From positions 29,427 through 93,426 of the forward strand of contig JAFGCG010000001.1 in NCBI GenBank assembly GCA_016932715.1: a stretch of 64,000 nucleotides of DNA, given 5' to 3'. A program made the translations under genes and the position numbers. Source of the stretch: Anaerolineales bacterium (GTDB lineage Bacteria > Chloroflexota > Anaerolineae > Anaerolineales > Villigracilaceae). This document shows positions 43,055 to 51,319 of the stretch, one piece after another (positions within the stretch are counted from its first letter, which is position 1; each line of letters begins with the position of its first letter). Under the pieces are notes generated by a model, which saw only the letters and a list, made by a program, of their open reading frames with translations, was not told the DNA's origin and searched no databases.

Positions 43055-43552
43055 CTAGCCCGACGTAGTGTTTGAATCTTTGGGCCTTACTTCGCTATCG
43101 AGCACGCGCTGGAAAAAGTGGGTCGTTTCTTCGAGAACGATGCTGTTCATAATATTCAGGTCCTTCTCGAAACTCTTTTTGTCAGCGCAGGTGGCATAGA
43201 AGCGATCCCGCTCCTTCTCCAGTCGTGTTGCGTTGATAACCATATCCCGCCAGGCTGCGCCCCAATGGAAGTTCTGACTCAAGCCGTTGATGACAGTCAA
43301 CGTTGCAGCAATGACCGGGGTCGCGATCGAGAATGCAACGCGTATCTCATCGCCCTGGAAAAATGATGCGGCCGAAAGCGAGGAGATCAGAGTCACCGCA
43401 GCGCCGAGAATCGTCGACCAGCTGCGAAAACGCTTATATGCCTTTTTGTTAATGCTGCTTGCCGCCCAATAGTAATCGATTTTGTTCTGGAATTGGTTCA
43501 AAACGTATTGTGCATCAATGGGCTCGAATTCAACTTCAACTTCATCAGCCAT
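43055..43552 (-). CDS. DUF4231 (SLATT-like) two-span membrane protein
   Basis: 165 residues: N-terminal helix, KKAYKRFRSWSTILGAAVTLISSLSA and a second hydrophobic segment (about 76-98), then an amphipathic C-terminal helix with LEKERDRFYA. This is the DUF4231 pattern, related to the SLATT two-helix membrane domains found in nucleotide-signalling conflict systems. No sensor or nucleotide cyclase is beside it, so a defence role is not supported here. ATG 43552 has AAGGAGG upstream. Confidence 0.8.
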   Translation of the reverse strand: MADEVEVEFEPIDAQYVLNQFQNKIDYYWAASSINKKAYKRFRSWSTILGAAVTLISSLSAASFFQGDEIRVAFSIATPVIAATLTVINGLSQNFHWGAAWRDMVINATRLEKERDRFYATCADKKSFEKDLNIMNSIVLEETTHFFQRVLDSEVRPKDSNTTSG

Positions 43553-43764
43553 GACAACCTCCTTGGATTTGTTTCTTTGCTGTGAGCATTCGACAGGCAT
43601 ATTATCGCACTATTTTTCTGAAAAACACAGTGTCAATTTTCTACAGAGCAGGGCGCCGGGATATGAGAGTTCGCTGAAAAGTGTCGTGCGACGGAGGGCC
43701 TTTGATACAATTGCGCCCATGTCCCCCGGACAAACGTACCGAAAATCACTTGCCATAAACTCCG

Positions 43765-44589
43765 ATGATTACCCTATCCAGTATTATTTACTATCCCATC
43801 AAAGCCTGCCGCGGATTTGAAGCGGACTCAGCCTATATCGAACGCATGGGATTGGAACACGACCGCCGCATGATGGTCGTAACCGAGCAGGGCCGGTTCC
43901 TCACCCAGCGCGAACATCCAGGGCTGGCGCTCGTGACTCCAAAGTTGAGTGACGGGATGCTCGAGCTGTCCGCGCCGAACTATGATTCAATCCAGTTGGG
44001 GATTCAGACCTCGGGGACACCCCGGCTCGTGGACATCTGGAAGAGCAAAGGCGTGCAGGCCGTCGACCAGGGCGAGGAAGCCGCGCGCTGGTTCTCCGAC
44101 TGGCTGGGGACCTCTGTCAGACTCGTCCATCTTGCGGATGGCTACCAGCGCAGGGTCAGCGCAGAATATGCGGTCCACGCGGATGACCACACCGGTTTTG
44201 CGGATGGCTATCCGATCCTGCTGACTTCCGAAGAGGGCCTCCAGGATTTGAACTCGCGGCTCGAAACACCGGTCCCAATGAACCGCTTCCGGCCGAATCT
44301 GGTCGTCAGGGGCGCTGAACCCTTTGCAGAAGATACCTGGAACAGAATCAGGCTCGGAGACGTTGAAGTAGCAGTTGTCAAGCCGTGCGAGCGCTGCGTG
44401 GTCACGACCATCGACAAGGAAACGCTTGAACGAAGCAGGGAACCCCTCAGGACTCTGAGCAAATTCCGCAGGCACAAACTCGGCGCGATCTTCGGGCAGA
44501 ATCTCATTCCCTTAAACGAGGGCAGGATCCGGCTGGGAATGACTATAGTCCCGCGTGCTCTTGGCGGGAACGTAGAAATTCTGTCTTAA
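43765..44589 (+). CDS. MOSC-domain protein (mARC/YcbX-like)
   Basis: 274 residues: MOSC N-terminal barrel (SIIYYPIKACRGFEADSAYIERMGLEHDRRMMVV) and MOSC domain with GFADGYPILLTSEEGLQDLN, RFRPNLVV and KPCERCVVTTID, the first Cys of which is the expected molybdenum ligand. Such proteins carry Mo cofactor and reduce N-hydroxylated compounds. No fused ferredoxin domain, so a partner is needed. This agrees with MoeA in the same window. Confidence 0.88.
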   Translation: MITLSSIIYYPIKACRGFEADSAYIERMGLEHDRRMMVVTEQGRFLTQREHPGLALVTPKLSDGMLELSAPNYDSIQLGIQTSGTPRLVDIWKSKGVQAVDQGEEAARWFSDWLGTSVRLVHLADGYQRRVSAEYAVHADDHTGFADGYPILLTSEEGLQDLNSRLETPVPMNRFRPNLVVRGAEPFAEDTWNRIRLGDVEVAVVKPCERCVVTTIDKETLERSREPLRTLSKFRRHKLGAIFGQNLIPLNEGRIRLGMTIVPRALGGNVEILS

Positions 44590-44655
44590 TTCAGCCACGG
44601 AGTCACAGAGACGCAGAGAAAAGATTGAGGAATTCTCAGATTCTCTGCGGCAATT
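44590..44655. repeat. Dispersed CACGGAGTCACAGAGAC-type repeat
   Basis: CCACGGAGTCACAGAGACGCAGAG followed by an inverted TTCTCTGCGG word. It separates the MOSC and transglycosylase genes. Confidence 0.5.
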
Positions 44656-44669
44656 TCGCAAGGACAACA

Positions 44670-44698
44670 TTGACACTCCCCATTTCATCCGTTATAAG
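44670..44698 (+). promoter_or_regulatory. Near-consensus sigma70-type promoter for a leaderless mRNA
   Basis: TTGACA (44670-44675), a 17-bp spacer and TATAAG (44693-44698). ATG 44705 begins 6 bases after the -10 box, so transcription should start at the start codon. No ribosome site is present. This is the best promoter in the window. Confidence 0.75.
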
Positions 44699-44704
44699 GT
44701 TTGC

Positions 44705-47119
44705 ATGAATTCGACTAAAAAACTGGCATGGCTGTGGTTCGTTTTCGTCCTCTCTGCCTGCCAGACATTTCCAGTCCCACTGCCGATTGCGACAGCCGTC
44801 CCCAGCAACACGCCGGGACCTGGTCCCACCGACACCCCCTTACCCACCTCCACGCCGTTGCCAACGATGGAGCCTGTTGTGCGAATCGATACGGGCGATC
44901 AGGCACTGTTCTTCGGCGACTATGATCGCGCCCGCGAACAATATCTGGCGGCGTTCAACGACGCGACAGACGATGGGATCAAAGCCGCGGCGCTCTGGGG
45001 CATAGGCCGGACCGAACTCGCAGACGGCCGTTATCAGGAAGCGATCAATGCGCTCAACAGCCTGACCAACAGCTATCCCGATTCAACCTATGCGGCGCGC
45101 GCCTATTTTCTACTGGGACAAGCCTATGATGGATTGAAACAATACCAGCCCGCCGCGGACGCCTACAACACCTACAGCTCGCGCGTGCCGGGTGTGCTGG
45201 ATGGATACGTTCAGGACTATCGCGGCGATGCACTCTATGAAGCCGGGGATTACACAGAAGCGCAAAACGCCTACAACGCGGCGCTTGCTGCCCCCCGCCT
45301 GGACGATGGCCTGGACCTGCAGATCAAGATTGCCAGATCCCGGGCCGTCTTCGGTGACTACGCCGGCGCGTTGACTCTGTACGACCAGATCTTCTCCACC
45401 TCCACAAACGATTACCTCAGAGCGCAAATGGATTATTACGCGGGGACCGCGCATCTGGAGCTTGGTCAGGTGGAAGAAGCACACACGCGTTATTTGCATA
45501 CCGTCGAGAATTATCCCCTGTCGTATTATTCCTATCTCGCGCTGGTCGCGCTCGTGGATGCGGGCGTGGAGGTGGATGACCTGGACCGCGCCCTCGTGGA
45601 TTATTATGCCAATCAATACGACGTGGCGCTGGTTGCCTTCGACCGATATATCGCGGCAAATCCCGTCAACGATGGAACACCCCATTACTATCGCGCCCTT
45701 ACGCTGCGCGACCTGAAGCGCACCCAGGAGGCGATCGAGGAATTCGATTATTTCATCAAATCCGCCCCTGAACACCCGCTCATTGTCAAAGCCTGGAATG
45801 AAAAAGCCCTTCTGGAATGGTCTGTCCAGGGCGATTATGAAGCGGGCATAAGGACTTTACTGGATTTCGTTGCGACCTATCCATCCTCGTCCAGCGCGCC
45901 GGACTTTCTGATGAGTGCAGCGCGCGTCACGGAACGCGCCGGCAAGCTGGAAGAGGCCGCCCTGACCTGGGAACGTATCGCCGATGAATATTCCACCAGT
46001 GAGAATGTTCCCAGCGCGCTTTTCCTGGCGGGTATCATGCGCTATCGCCTGGGTGATTATGCCAAAGCCCTGACCACCTTCCAGCGCGACCTGCTGCTCT
46101 CCGCTAAGTCGGAAGATACCGCTCGCGCCTATCTATGGATCGGAAAAACCCAGCAGCAAGTAGGCGACGGCGCCGCTGCGCAAGCCTCCTGGCAGCAGGG
46201 CCAAGCCGCGGACCCGGCCGGTTATTACAGTCTGCGCGCCCGCGACCTCCTCATGGGGCGCGCGCCCTTCGAGCTGGTTGCTTCTGCCAATTTGAATCCC
46301 GATCTGGTCCAGGAGCGCAAAGATGCAGAAGCCTGGGTGCGCGTCACGTTTGGTTTGCCGCCGGAAACCGACCTGACCGGTCCCGGCGCGCTCGCGCAGG
46401 ACCCAAGGTTTGTACGCGGGACAGAGCTTTGGGAACTTGGCATGTATGGCGAAGCAAAAGATGAGTTCGAGGCTCTGCGAGAATCGATCGCGACGGACGC
46501 GGCGGCTACATTCCGACTTGCCACTCATCTGCTGGATATCGGTTTGTATTTTTCCGCGATCTTTGCTGCGCGCCAGGTCTTGACTCTGGCGGGCTTGGAA
46601 AGCCAATCCGCTTCGCTGACGGCGCCAGCCTACTTCAACCACCTACGCTATGGATTGTATTACCATGATCTGATCATCCCGGCGGCCCAACAATACGGAT
46701 TTGACCCTCTCTTTCTATTTAGCGTGGTGCGGCAGGAAAGCTTCTTTGAGGGGTTTATCAGTTCGACCGCAAGCGCGCACGGATTGATGCAAATTATCCC
46801 ACCTACCGGTGAAGAAATTGCAGGAAAACTTGGCTGGCCCCCCGCGTACGACTCCAAGGATTTATTTCGTCCGATTGTTAGCGTACAATTCGGCGCTTAT
46901 TATCTCAGTGATCAAAGGGATTCATTAGGCGGTGATCTTTATGTCGGGCTAGCCGCGTACAATGGAGGACCGGGAAATGCACTTGCCTGGAGAAACCTGG
47001 CCGGCAATGACCCTGACCTGTTGCTGGAAGTGATCCGCTTTCAGGAAACACGCACGTACATCCGGTACATTTATGAATTCTTCAGCACCTATCGCAGCTT
47101 GTATGGCCCCACAAGTTAA
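44705..47119 (+). CDS. Lytic transglycosylase lipoprotein with TPR repeats
   Basis: 804 residues. Lipobox LSAC (Cys19) and a Pro/Thr-rich linker (about 25-55) place it outside the membrane as a lipoprotein. Residues about 60-560 form many TPR-like helical pairs. The C-terminal SLT domain (about 650-790) has the catalytic Glu in VRQESFFEGFISSTASAHGLMQI and AAYNGGPGNALAW. It cleaves peptidoglycan glycan strands, like Slt70. The mRNA is probably leaderless. Confidence 0.92.
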   Translation: MNSTKKLAWLWFVFVLSACQTFPVPLPIATAVPSNTPGPGPTDTPLPTSTPLPTMEPVVRIDTGDQALFFGDYDRAREQYLAAFNDATDDGIKAAALWGIGRTELADGRYQEAINALNSLTNSYPDSTYAARAYFLLGQAYDGLKQYQPAADAYNTYSSRVPGVLDGYVQDYRGDALYEAGDYTEAQNAYNAALAAPRLDDGLDLQIKIARSRAVFGDYAGALTLYDQIFSTSTNDYLRAQMDYYAGTAHLELGQVEEAHTRYLHTVENYPLSYYSYLALVALVDAGVEVDDLDRALVDYYANQYDVALVAFDRYIAANPVNDGTPHYYRALTLRDLKRTQEAIEEFDYFIKSAPEHPLIVKAWNEKALLEWSVQGDYEAGIRTLLDFVATYPSSSSAPDFLMSAARVTERAGKLEEAALTWERIADEYSTSENVPSALFLAGIMRYRLGDYAKALTTFQRDLLLSAKSEDTARAYLWIGKTQQQVGDGAAAQASWQQGQAADPAGYYSLRARDLLMGRAPFELVASANLNPDLVQERKDAEAWVRVTFGLPPETDLTGPGALAQDPRFVRGTELWELGMYGEAKDEFEALRESIATDAAATFRLATHLLDIGLYFSAIFAARQVLTLAGLESQSASLTAPAYFNHLRYGLYYHDLIIPAAQQYGFDPLFLFSVVRQESFFEGFISSTASAHGLMQIIPPTGEEIAGKLGWPPAYDSKDLFRPIVSVQFGAYYLSDQRDSLGGDLYVGLAAYNGGPGNALAWRNLAGNDPDLLLEVIRFQETRTYIRYIYEFFSTYRSLYGPTS

Positions 47120-47161
47120 AACCCGCGCTCAAGGCGGCGGCTTGAGCAACGTGAGTATAAA

Positions 47162-47196
47162 AAGTGACAGGCACCTCTTTAAGGTGCCTGTCACTT
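47162..47196. repeat. Perfect 15-bp hairpin, GTGACAGGCACC type
   Basis: Arms 47162-47176 and 47182-47196 pair perfectly around a 5-nt loop. No T-run follows. The sequence is like a palindrome (AGTGACAGGCACC) seen dispersed in environmental genomes. It could still stop transcription between the convergent transglycosylase and yggU genes. Confidence 0.7.
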
Positions 47197-47218
47197 CAAT
47201 TTAAGATGAAATAATTTC

Positions 47219-47530
47219 TTATGCAAGATACGCCAGGATGCGCTGATGAGCGGTCTCCGCATCCATGTCGACCACGGAGATCAATTTATCGCGGCCCGCG
47301 GTGCCCGCCACAATATCCAGGCGGGACCTGGGAACACCCAGGACCTCCGCCATAAATTTGATCAGGGCCTCATTGGCTTCATTATCCGCGGGCGGCGCGG
47401 CAATCCGCACCCGGATGGTCCCATCCTCCATGAGTTCGACGATCTCATTATGGCTGGCACGCGGCGTCACCCGCACAGCCAGGGCTGCCCCCTTTTTACC
47501 GCCGTGCAACTTGAATTTGCGATTAGACAT
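47219..47530 (-). CDS. DUF167/YggU family protein
   Basis: 103 residues with LAVRVTPRASHNEI, IRVRIAAPPADNEANEALIKFMAEVLGVPRSRLDIVAG and a final LAYL. Small alpha/beta protein of unknown function, typically in yggS-yggT-yggU clusters, as here. ATG 47530 has GAGGTGAAC upstream and starts about 2 bp after the yggT stop. Confidence 0.9.
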   Translation of the reverse strand: MSNRKFKLHGGKKGAALAVRVTPRASHNEIVELMEDGTIRVRIAAPPADNEANEALIKFMAEVLGVPRSRLDIVAGTAGRDKLISVVDMDAETAHQRILAYLA

Positions 47531-47532
47531 GT

Positions 47533-47793
47533 TCACCTCAATGTTAGCAGCAGACGAATGATGATGTTCCTCAGAATTTGAATCAGGATGAGCAGGACAA
47601 ATGGACTGAAATCCAATCCGCCCATGGGCGGCAGGATCCGCCGAATGGGAGCCAGCAGCGGTTCCACGATACTGTCAAGCCTGCGCCGCACAGGATGGTA
47701 GGGATCCATAAAGTAGGATAGTATGACCGCAATGAACACCAGCCAGAACAAAAACTGAGCGACAACATTAATAAAAAGAATCAAGACATCCAT
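47533..47793 (-). CDS. YggT family membrane protein
   Basis: 86 residues with two membrane helices (about 2-27 and 61-82) and the linking motif DPYHPVRRRLDSIVEPLLAPIRRILPPMGGLDFSP, diagnostic for YggT. Function not settled; linked to cell division and osmotic tolerance in some bacteria. ATG 47793 overlaps the yggS stop (TGATG). Confidence 0.92.
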   Translation of the reverse strand: MDVLILFINVVAQFLFWLVFIAVILSYFMDPYHPVRRRLDSIVEPLLAPIRRILPPMGGLDFSPFVLLILIQILRNIIIRLLLTLR

Positions 47794-48557
47794 CACGCTT
47801 CCACCTCCGACTTATCCACAGGACCGCCAGGCTTGTATTTGCGCGCGCCGACGATCGCGGTGCCTACTCTGACGAGGGTCGCGCCCTCCTCCACAGCGAC
47901 AGGGTAATCTGCGCTCGTGCCCATCGAAAGCTCATGCCAGTCTGCCCGGGGAAATTGAACCGCCAGATGGTCACGCAGCCGCCTCAGGCGGCGAAAGAAT
48001 CGGCGCGAGTCTTCCGGGTCCGTACCGAGTGGAGGCATCGTCATCAACCCCTGAACGCGCAAGGCAGGCAGATCCAGTATGAATAAAATATCGGGAAGCA
48101 AGGCGCCCCATGCTTCCTCTGCCGAGGCGTCCCAGCCTGACTTGCTCTCTTCCCCGCCAACGTTGAACTCCAGCAGGACCGGCAAAACCCGGTTTCGTTC
48201 GGCAGCGAAACGATCGAGGCGCTGCGCGAGCTTCAGGCTATCGAGAGAGTGTAAAAGTGCAAAATGATCAGCCACAAGGCGGGCTTTCCGGCTCTGCACA
48301 TGACCAATCATGTGCCATTCTACACCACTTTGTCCTGCAAGAGATTGCATTTTCCTAACACCCTCTTCAGGATAATTCTCACCCAGAATGCGCACGCCTG
48401 CGTCCATAGCAGCCTGGACGACCTCGATCGGCTGGGATTTCGTCACAACCACCAGCCGGATTTCGTTTGGGTCGCGGCTGCTCCTGCGGGCGGCGTCTGC
48501 AATTTGGTCAAGTGTGGATTGATAGTTTTCGCGAATGGAGGAAACGAGGCTGGACAT
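47793..48557 (-). CDS. PLP homeostasis protein YggS
   Basis: 254 residues, alanine-racemase-like barrel. PLP lysine in LVVVTKSQP (about K40), then ILGENYPEEGVRKM, WHMIGHVQSRKAR, HSLDSLKLAQRL, VLLEFNVGGEESKSGW and LSMGTSADYPVAVEEGATLVRVGTAIVG. It binds and buffers PLP. A minus-strand TATAAT (48564-48569) ends 6 bases before ATG and there is no ribosome site, so the yggS-yggT-yggU mRNA may be leaderless. Confidence 0.94.
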   Translation of the reverse strand: MSSLVSSIRENYQSTLDQIADAARRSSRDPNEIRLVVVTKSQPIEVVQAAMDAGVRILGENYPEEGVRKMQSLAGQSGVEWHMIGHVQSRKARLVADHFALLHSLDSLKLAQRLDRFAAERNRVLPVLLEFNVGGEESKSGWDASAEEAWGALLPDILFILDLPALRVQGLMTMPPLGTDPEDSRRFFRRLRRLRDHLAVQFPRADWHELSMGTSADYPVAVEEGATLVRVGTAIVGARKYKPGGPVDKSEVEA

Positions 48558-48563
48558 GGGGTA

Positions 48564-48569
48564 ATTATA
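48564..48569 (-). promoter_or_regulatory. -10 box six bases before yggS
   Basis: On the minus strand TATAAT is followed by 6 bases and then ATG 48557. Possible leaderless promoter of the yggS-yggT-yggU operon. The -35 box is not clear. Confidence 0.4.
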
Positions 48570-48644
48570 ATCTTTCCCGCTTCACAAGATCACGATTGCG
48601 CTTCGTCTGCGAGTTGGCGACCACGACTCTCCGCTCAGCGCGAA

Positions 48645-49418
48645 CTACTGTAGCGAGATCAAGGCGCCGAAGCGGCCGGTGCGGCCTTTTTCGGCGCGGT
48701 GTGAAAACCAGTCTTCGGTATGGCAGGCAGTACAAATTCCCGAGACTTCGATCTGGCAGACGCCCGCGCGTTCGAGGGAGAAACGATTGGCTTCCCACAA
48801 GTTGAAATGGATCTTGCCCTGATGTGATTTGAGGAACAACTCGGCTTCATCCGCATGTTTCTGCATGACCTGCAAGATGACGTCCGCGCCGATCTCGTAA
48901 TGGTCAGGACCGATCGAGGGACCAAGCCCGGCAATCATATCCGCCGGGTTCGAGCCGTAGTTCTTCTTCATCGCCTCGACGGCCGCACTTGCCACATCCC
49001 GCAGTGTGCCCATCCAACCCGCATGCGCCAAACCGACGACTCCCCTGCGCGGGTCGTGCAGCAGGATCGGCACGCAGTCTGCAAAGCGCATGAAGAGCGT
49101 GACATCCGGCTGGTCTGTCAGGATAATATCTGCCCGGCGGTACGATTCGCCTGCGGGCCGCGGCGCCCGGGCACAGACCACATCCGCACTATGGATCTGC
49201 CAGACATCGAAGATGGATTCGGGCGCGCAGCCGATTGCCTGGAACGAAAGCCTGCGGTTTGCACGGACCCGCTCGAGATCATCGCCCACGGTCCCGCCGA
49301 CGTTGAGGGAGCCCCAGGGGTCCGGGCTGACGCCGCCATGGCGCGTAAACAAAGCATGGCAGGTCTGCAACGCGTCAAATCGATAATAACGAATTCCATT
49401 GTGCTGAACAAAAGCCAT
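48645..49418 (-). CDS. pgeF: Polyphenol oxidase/peptidoglycan-editing-factor family (YlmD/PgeF/LACC1)
   Basis: 257 residues with DVWQIHSADV, MRFADCVPILLHDP and VGLAHAGWMGTLRDV, the His/Cys/His zinc site of the family, and HFNLWEANRFSLERAGV. Members hydrolyse or phosphorolyse purine nucleosides and remove L-Ser from peptidoglycan precursors. ATG 49418 is chosen over TTG 49427. It lies upstream of yggS on the same strand, about 90 bp apart, a frequent pairing. Confidence 0.9.
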   Translation of the reverse strand: MAFVQHNGIRYYRFDALQTCHALFTRHGGVSPDPWGSLNVGGTVGDDLERVRANRRLSFQAIGCAPESIFDVWQIHSADVVCARAPRPAGESYRRADIILTDQPDVTLFMRFADCVPILLHDPRRGVVGLAHAGWMGTLRDVASAAVEAMKKNYGSNPADMIAGLGPSIGPDHYEIGADVILQVMQKHADEAELFLKSHQGKIHFNLWEANRFSLERAGVCQIEVSGICTACHTEDWFSHRAEKGRTGRFGALISLQ

Positions 49419-49515
49419 GACGAACAACCTCTAAGAAAAAGATGTGAGATGGGTCCCGCGCCATTCACTTTCCGCACCTTCGGCAAGGCGGCGCAGGCTC
49501 TGGCATTAATTATAG

Positions 49516-50541
49516 CTAGGAGACAGATGATAAATTATTCTGTCGGATCGATTCGAATTTTTTGATAAAGAACTGACGCGACTCAGCCATGGACTCTTCC
49601 ATGTACGGGAAGGAAAACCAGGCCGTTGTCAAGCCAAAGAGGCCGCCGGTGAGCACACGCAGGAAAGGAGTGCTTTCACGATAGGGCAGAATCGATGCAA
49701 GCCAGGCCCATTCCATCTGGCTGAACAGCTGGGAGAAACCGTCCAGGCCGATGGGTCCCAGGCCGAGCAAAAGCCAGAGCATCCAGTGCAGCGGTTTAAT
49801 GCGGCGGCCGGTTAATGCATAGATGATCCCGAAAAGGAGGATCGCGCCATAGATCGACATGTCACGTTCACAGAGCGCCACCTTATACCCGACCGTCTCG
49901 TTGCCGATAAACTGGCGGGCTTCGAGGCGGGAATAGGCAGCCGGGTTGCTCAGATCCTCGAAACCCGTCACCTGCTCGAATGTTTTGACGCCGGACATTC
50001 CCGCCTCTGCCAGCGGATAGTAAGCCTGTTCGCCAAACAGGAAGAACGACCGAAATCCAAACTGGTGGCATAACGGCTTATACAGCGTATAGATGACGTT
50101 AGCCGGAGTTGCCGCGCCTGCTGTCATCAGGACGGGCGCCAGGAGGGGCAAGCCAAAGTACAACAGGATGAAAAAATTAATGAGCGCCAGATAATGCCCG
50201 GATATCCAGGCCATGATGCGGTCGCTGCGTGTGATCGTCTGGCCGCGGCGGACGCGGTCATGATGATCTTCGCGACCCAGCTTGTCGAGCTGGCCGCGCC
50301 GGTCACCTGCTGCGCCCAGGGTCATCATCAATTTTTGTTTGTCGAACGGAGCTTTAAGGACATAGGGTCCCACTTCGACAACCGGAATCTCAGCCAGATA
50401 TTTCTTCTGCAGAGCAGGGTCGCTGTCAATGTCGATTTCAACAAGCCGATGCGGATACTGCGATTGCAGTGATTCCAAATCGGCCTGCGCCTGTTCACAT
50501 AAGTGACAGTCTTTACGCGTGTAGAGGGTAACGATGAGCAT
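49516..50541 (-). CDS. Glutaredoxin-like domain fused to DUF2085 membrane protein
   Basis: 341 residues. Residues 1-75 are a glutaredoxin/thioredoxin-like domain with CHLC (13-16) and IPVVEV. A charged linker (about 75-108) leads to four or so membrane helices of DUF2085, with LCHQFGFRSFFLFGEQ, ALCERDMSIYGAI and LGLGPIGLDGFSQLF. DUF2085 alone is usually about 130-200 residues; the fusion suggests the membrane part is a redox partner, and the conserved Cys in LCHQ and LCERD could be substrates. It lies 12 bp after ccdA. Confidence 0.88.
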   Translation of the reverse strand: MLIVTLYTRKDCHLCEQAQADLESLQSQYPHRLVEIDIDSDPALQKKYLAEIPVVEVGPYVLKAPFDKQKLMMTLGAAGDRRGQLDKLGREDHHDRVRRGQTITRSDRIMAWISGHYLALINFFILLYFGLPLLAPVLMTAGAATPANVIYTLYKPLCHQFGFRSFFLFGEQAYYPLAEAGMSGVKTFEQVTGFEDLSNPAAYSRLEARQFIGNETVGYKVALCERDMSIYGAILLFGIIYALTGRRIKPLHWMLWLLLGLGPIGLDGFSQLFSQMEWAWLASILPYRESTPFLRVLTGGLFGLTTAWFSFPYMEESMAESRQFFIKKFESIRQNNLSSVS

Positions 50542-50553
50542 CGAGATCAGAGC

Positions 50554-51279
50554 CTATAAACCAAAATCAATCCAGAAGAACTGACCTTTCTGCGCGATCA
50601 CCTCGAAGATACCGGCGAAGAGCATCACACCCAAAATGACCAGAATGACACCCATGGCAATCTCGACATAATGCATCACCTTGCCATATTTTCGCAGCAC
50701 CACCGAGACCCATCCCACGCCAAGCGCGGCGACCAAAAACGGGATTGCCAGCCCGGCTGAGTAGGCGGAGAGCAGCGATACGCCGGTGGGGACCGAACCG
50801 CCATTCGCGGCAAACGTCAGGATTGTGCCGAGCACCGGTCCCACGCAGGGCGCCCAACCCGCAGAGAAGAATACGCCCATCAACGCAGAAGAAAGATAGC
50901 CCCACTTGCGATCGGGCGCCTGCTGAACGCGCGTATCGTATTCCAGGAAAGGAATGCGGAACACGCCGATCATGTGCAAGCCAAAGATCATGACCACGAT
51001 CCCACCCAGCTTTGCAAGCCAGAAACGCAGATCGTAGAGCAGGCTCCCAAAGGCAGAAGCGATCACGCCGAATGTAATGAAGATGACGCTGAACCCCAGC
51101 ACGAACGCCAAGCCGTGCGTGAAGGTTATGAAGCGATTGGATTCTGTCGCCTCGCCGCCCACCGCCCGCCCACCGAGATAACCGACATAAGCAGGGACCA
51201 GGGAAAAGACACAGGGAGAAAGGAAGGAAGCTACACCCGCCAGAAACGCCAAACCAAATGTTACCTGTGCAATCTCCAT
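50554..51279 (-). CDS. ccdA: CcdA-type thiol-disulfide membrane transporter
   Basis: 241 residues, six membrane helices. The paired active cysteines are in SPCVFSLVPAYVGYLGG (C23) and GWAPCVGPVLGTIL (about C143). It carries reducing equivalents from cytosolic thioredoxin to outside proteins, for cytochrome c maturation or other thiols. AAGGAGT lies before ATG 51279. The next gene is a glutaredoxin-DUF2085 fusion, probably co-transcribed. Confidence 0.92.
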   Translation of the reverse strand: MEIAQVTFGLAFLAGVASFLSPCVFSLVPAYVGYLGGRAVGGEATESNRFITFTHGLAFVLGFSVIFITFGVIASAFGSLLYDLRFWLAKLGGIVVMIFGLHMIGVFRIPFLEYDTRVQQAPDRKWGYLSSALMGVFFSAGWAPCVGPVLGTILTFAANGGSVPTGVSLLSAYSAGLAIPFLVAALGVGWVSVVLRKYGKVMHYVEIAMGVILVILGVMLFAGIFEVIAQKGQFFWIDFGL

Positions 51280-51319
51280 GCAACTCCTTCCATCATCGAA
51301 CCCAATCAGTTTTTATGAT

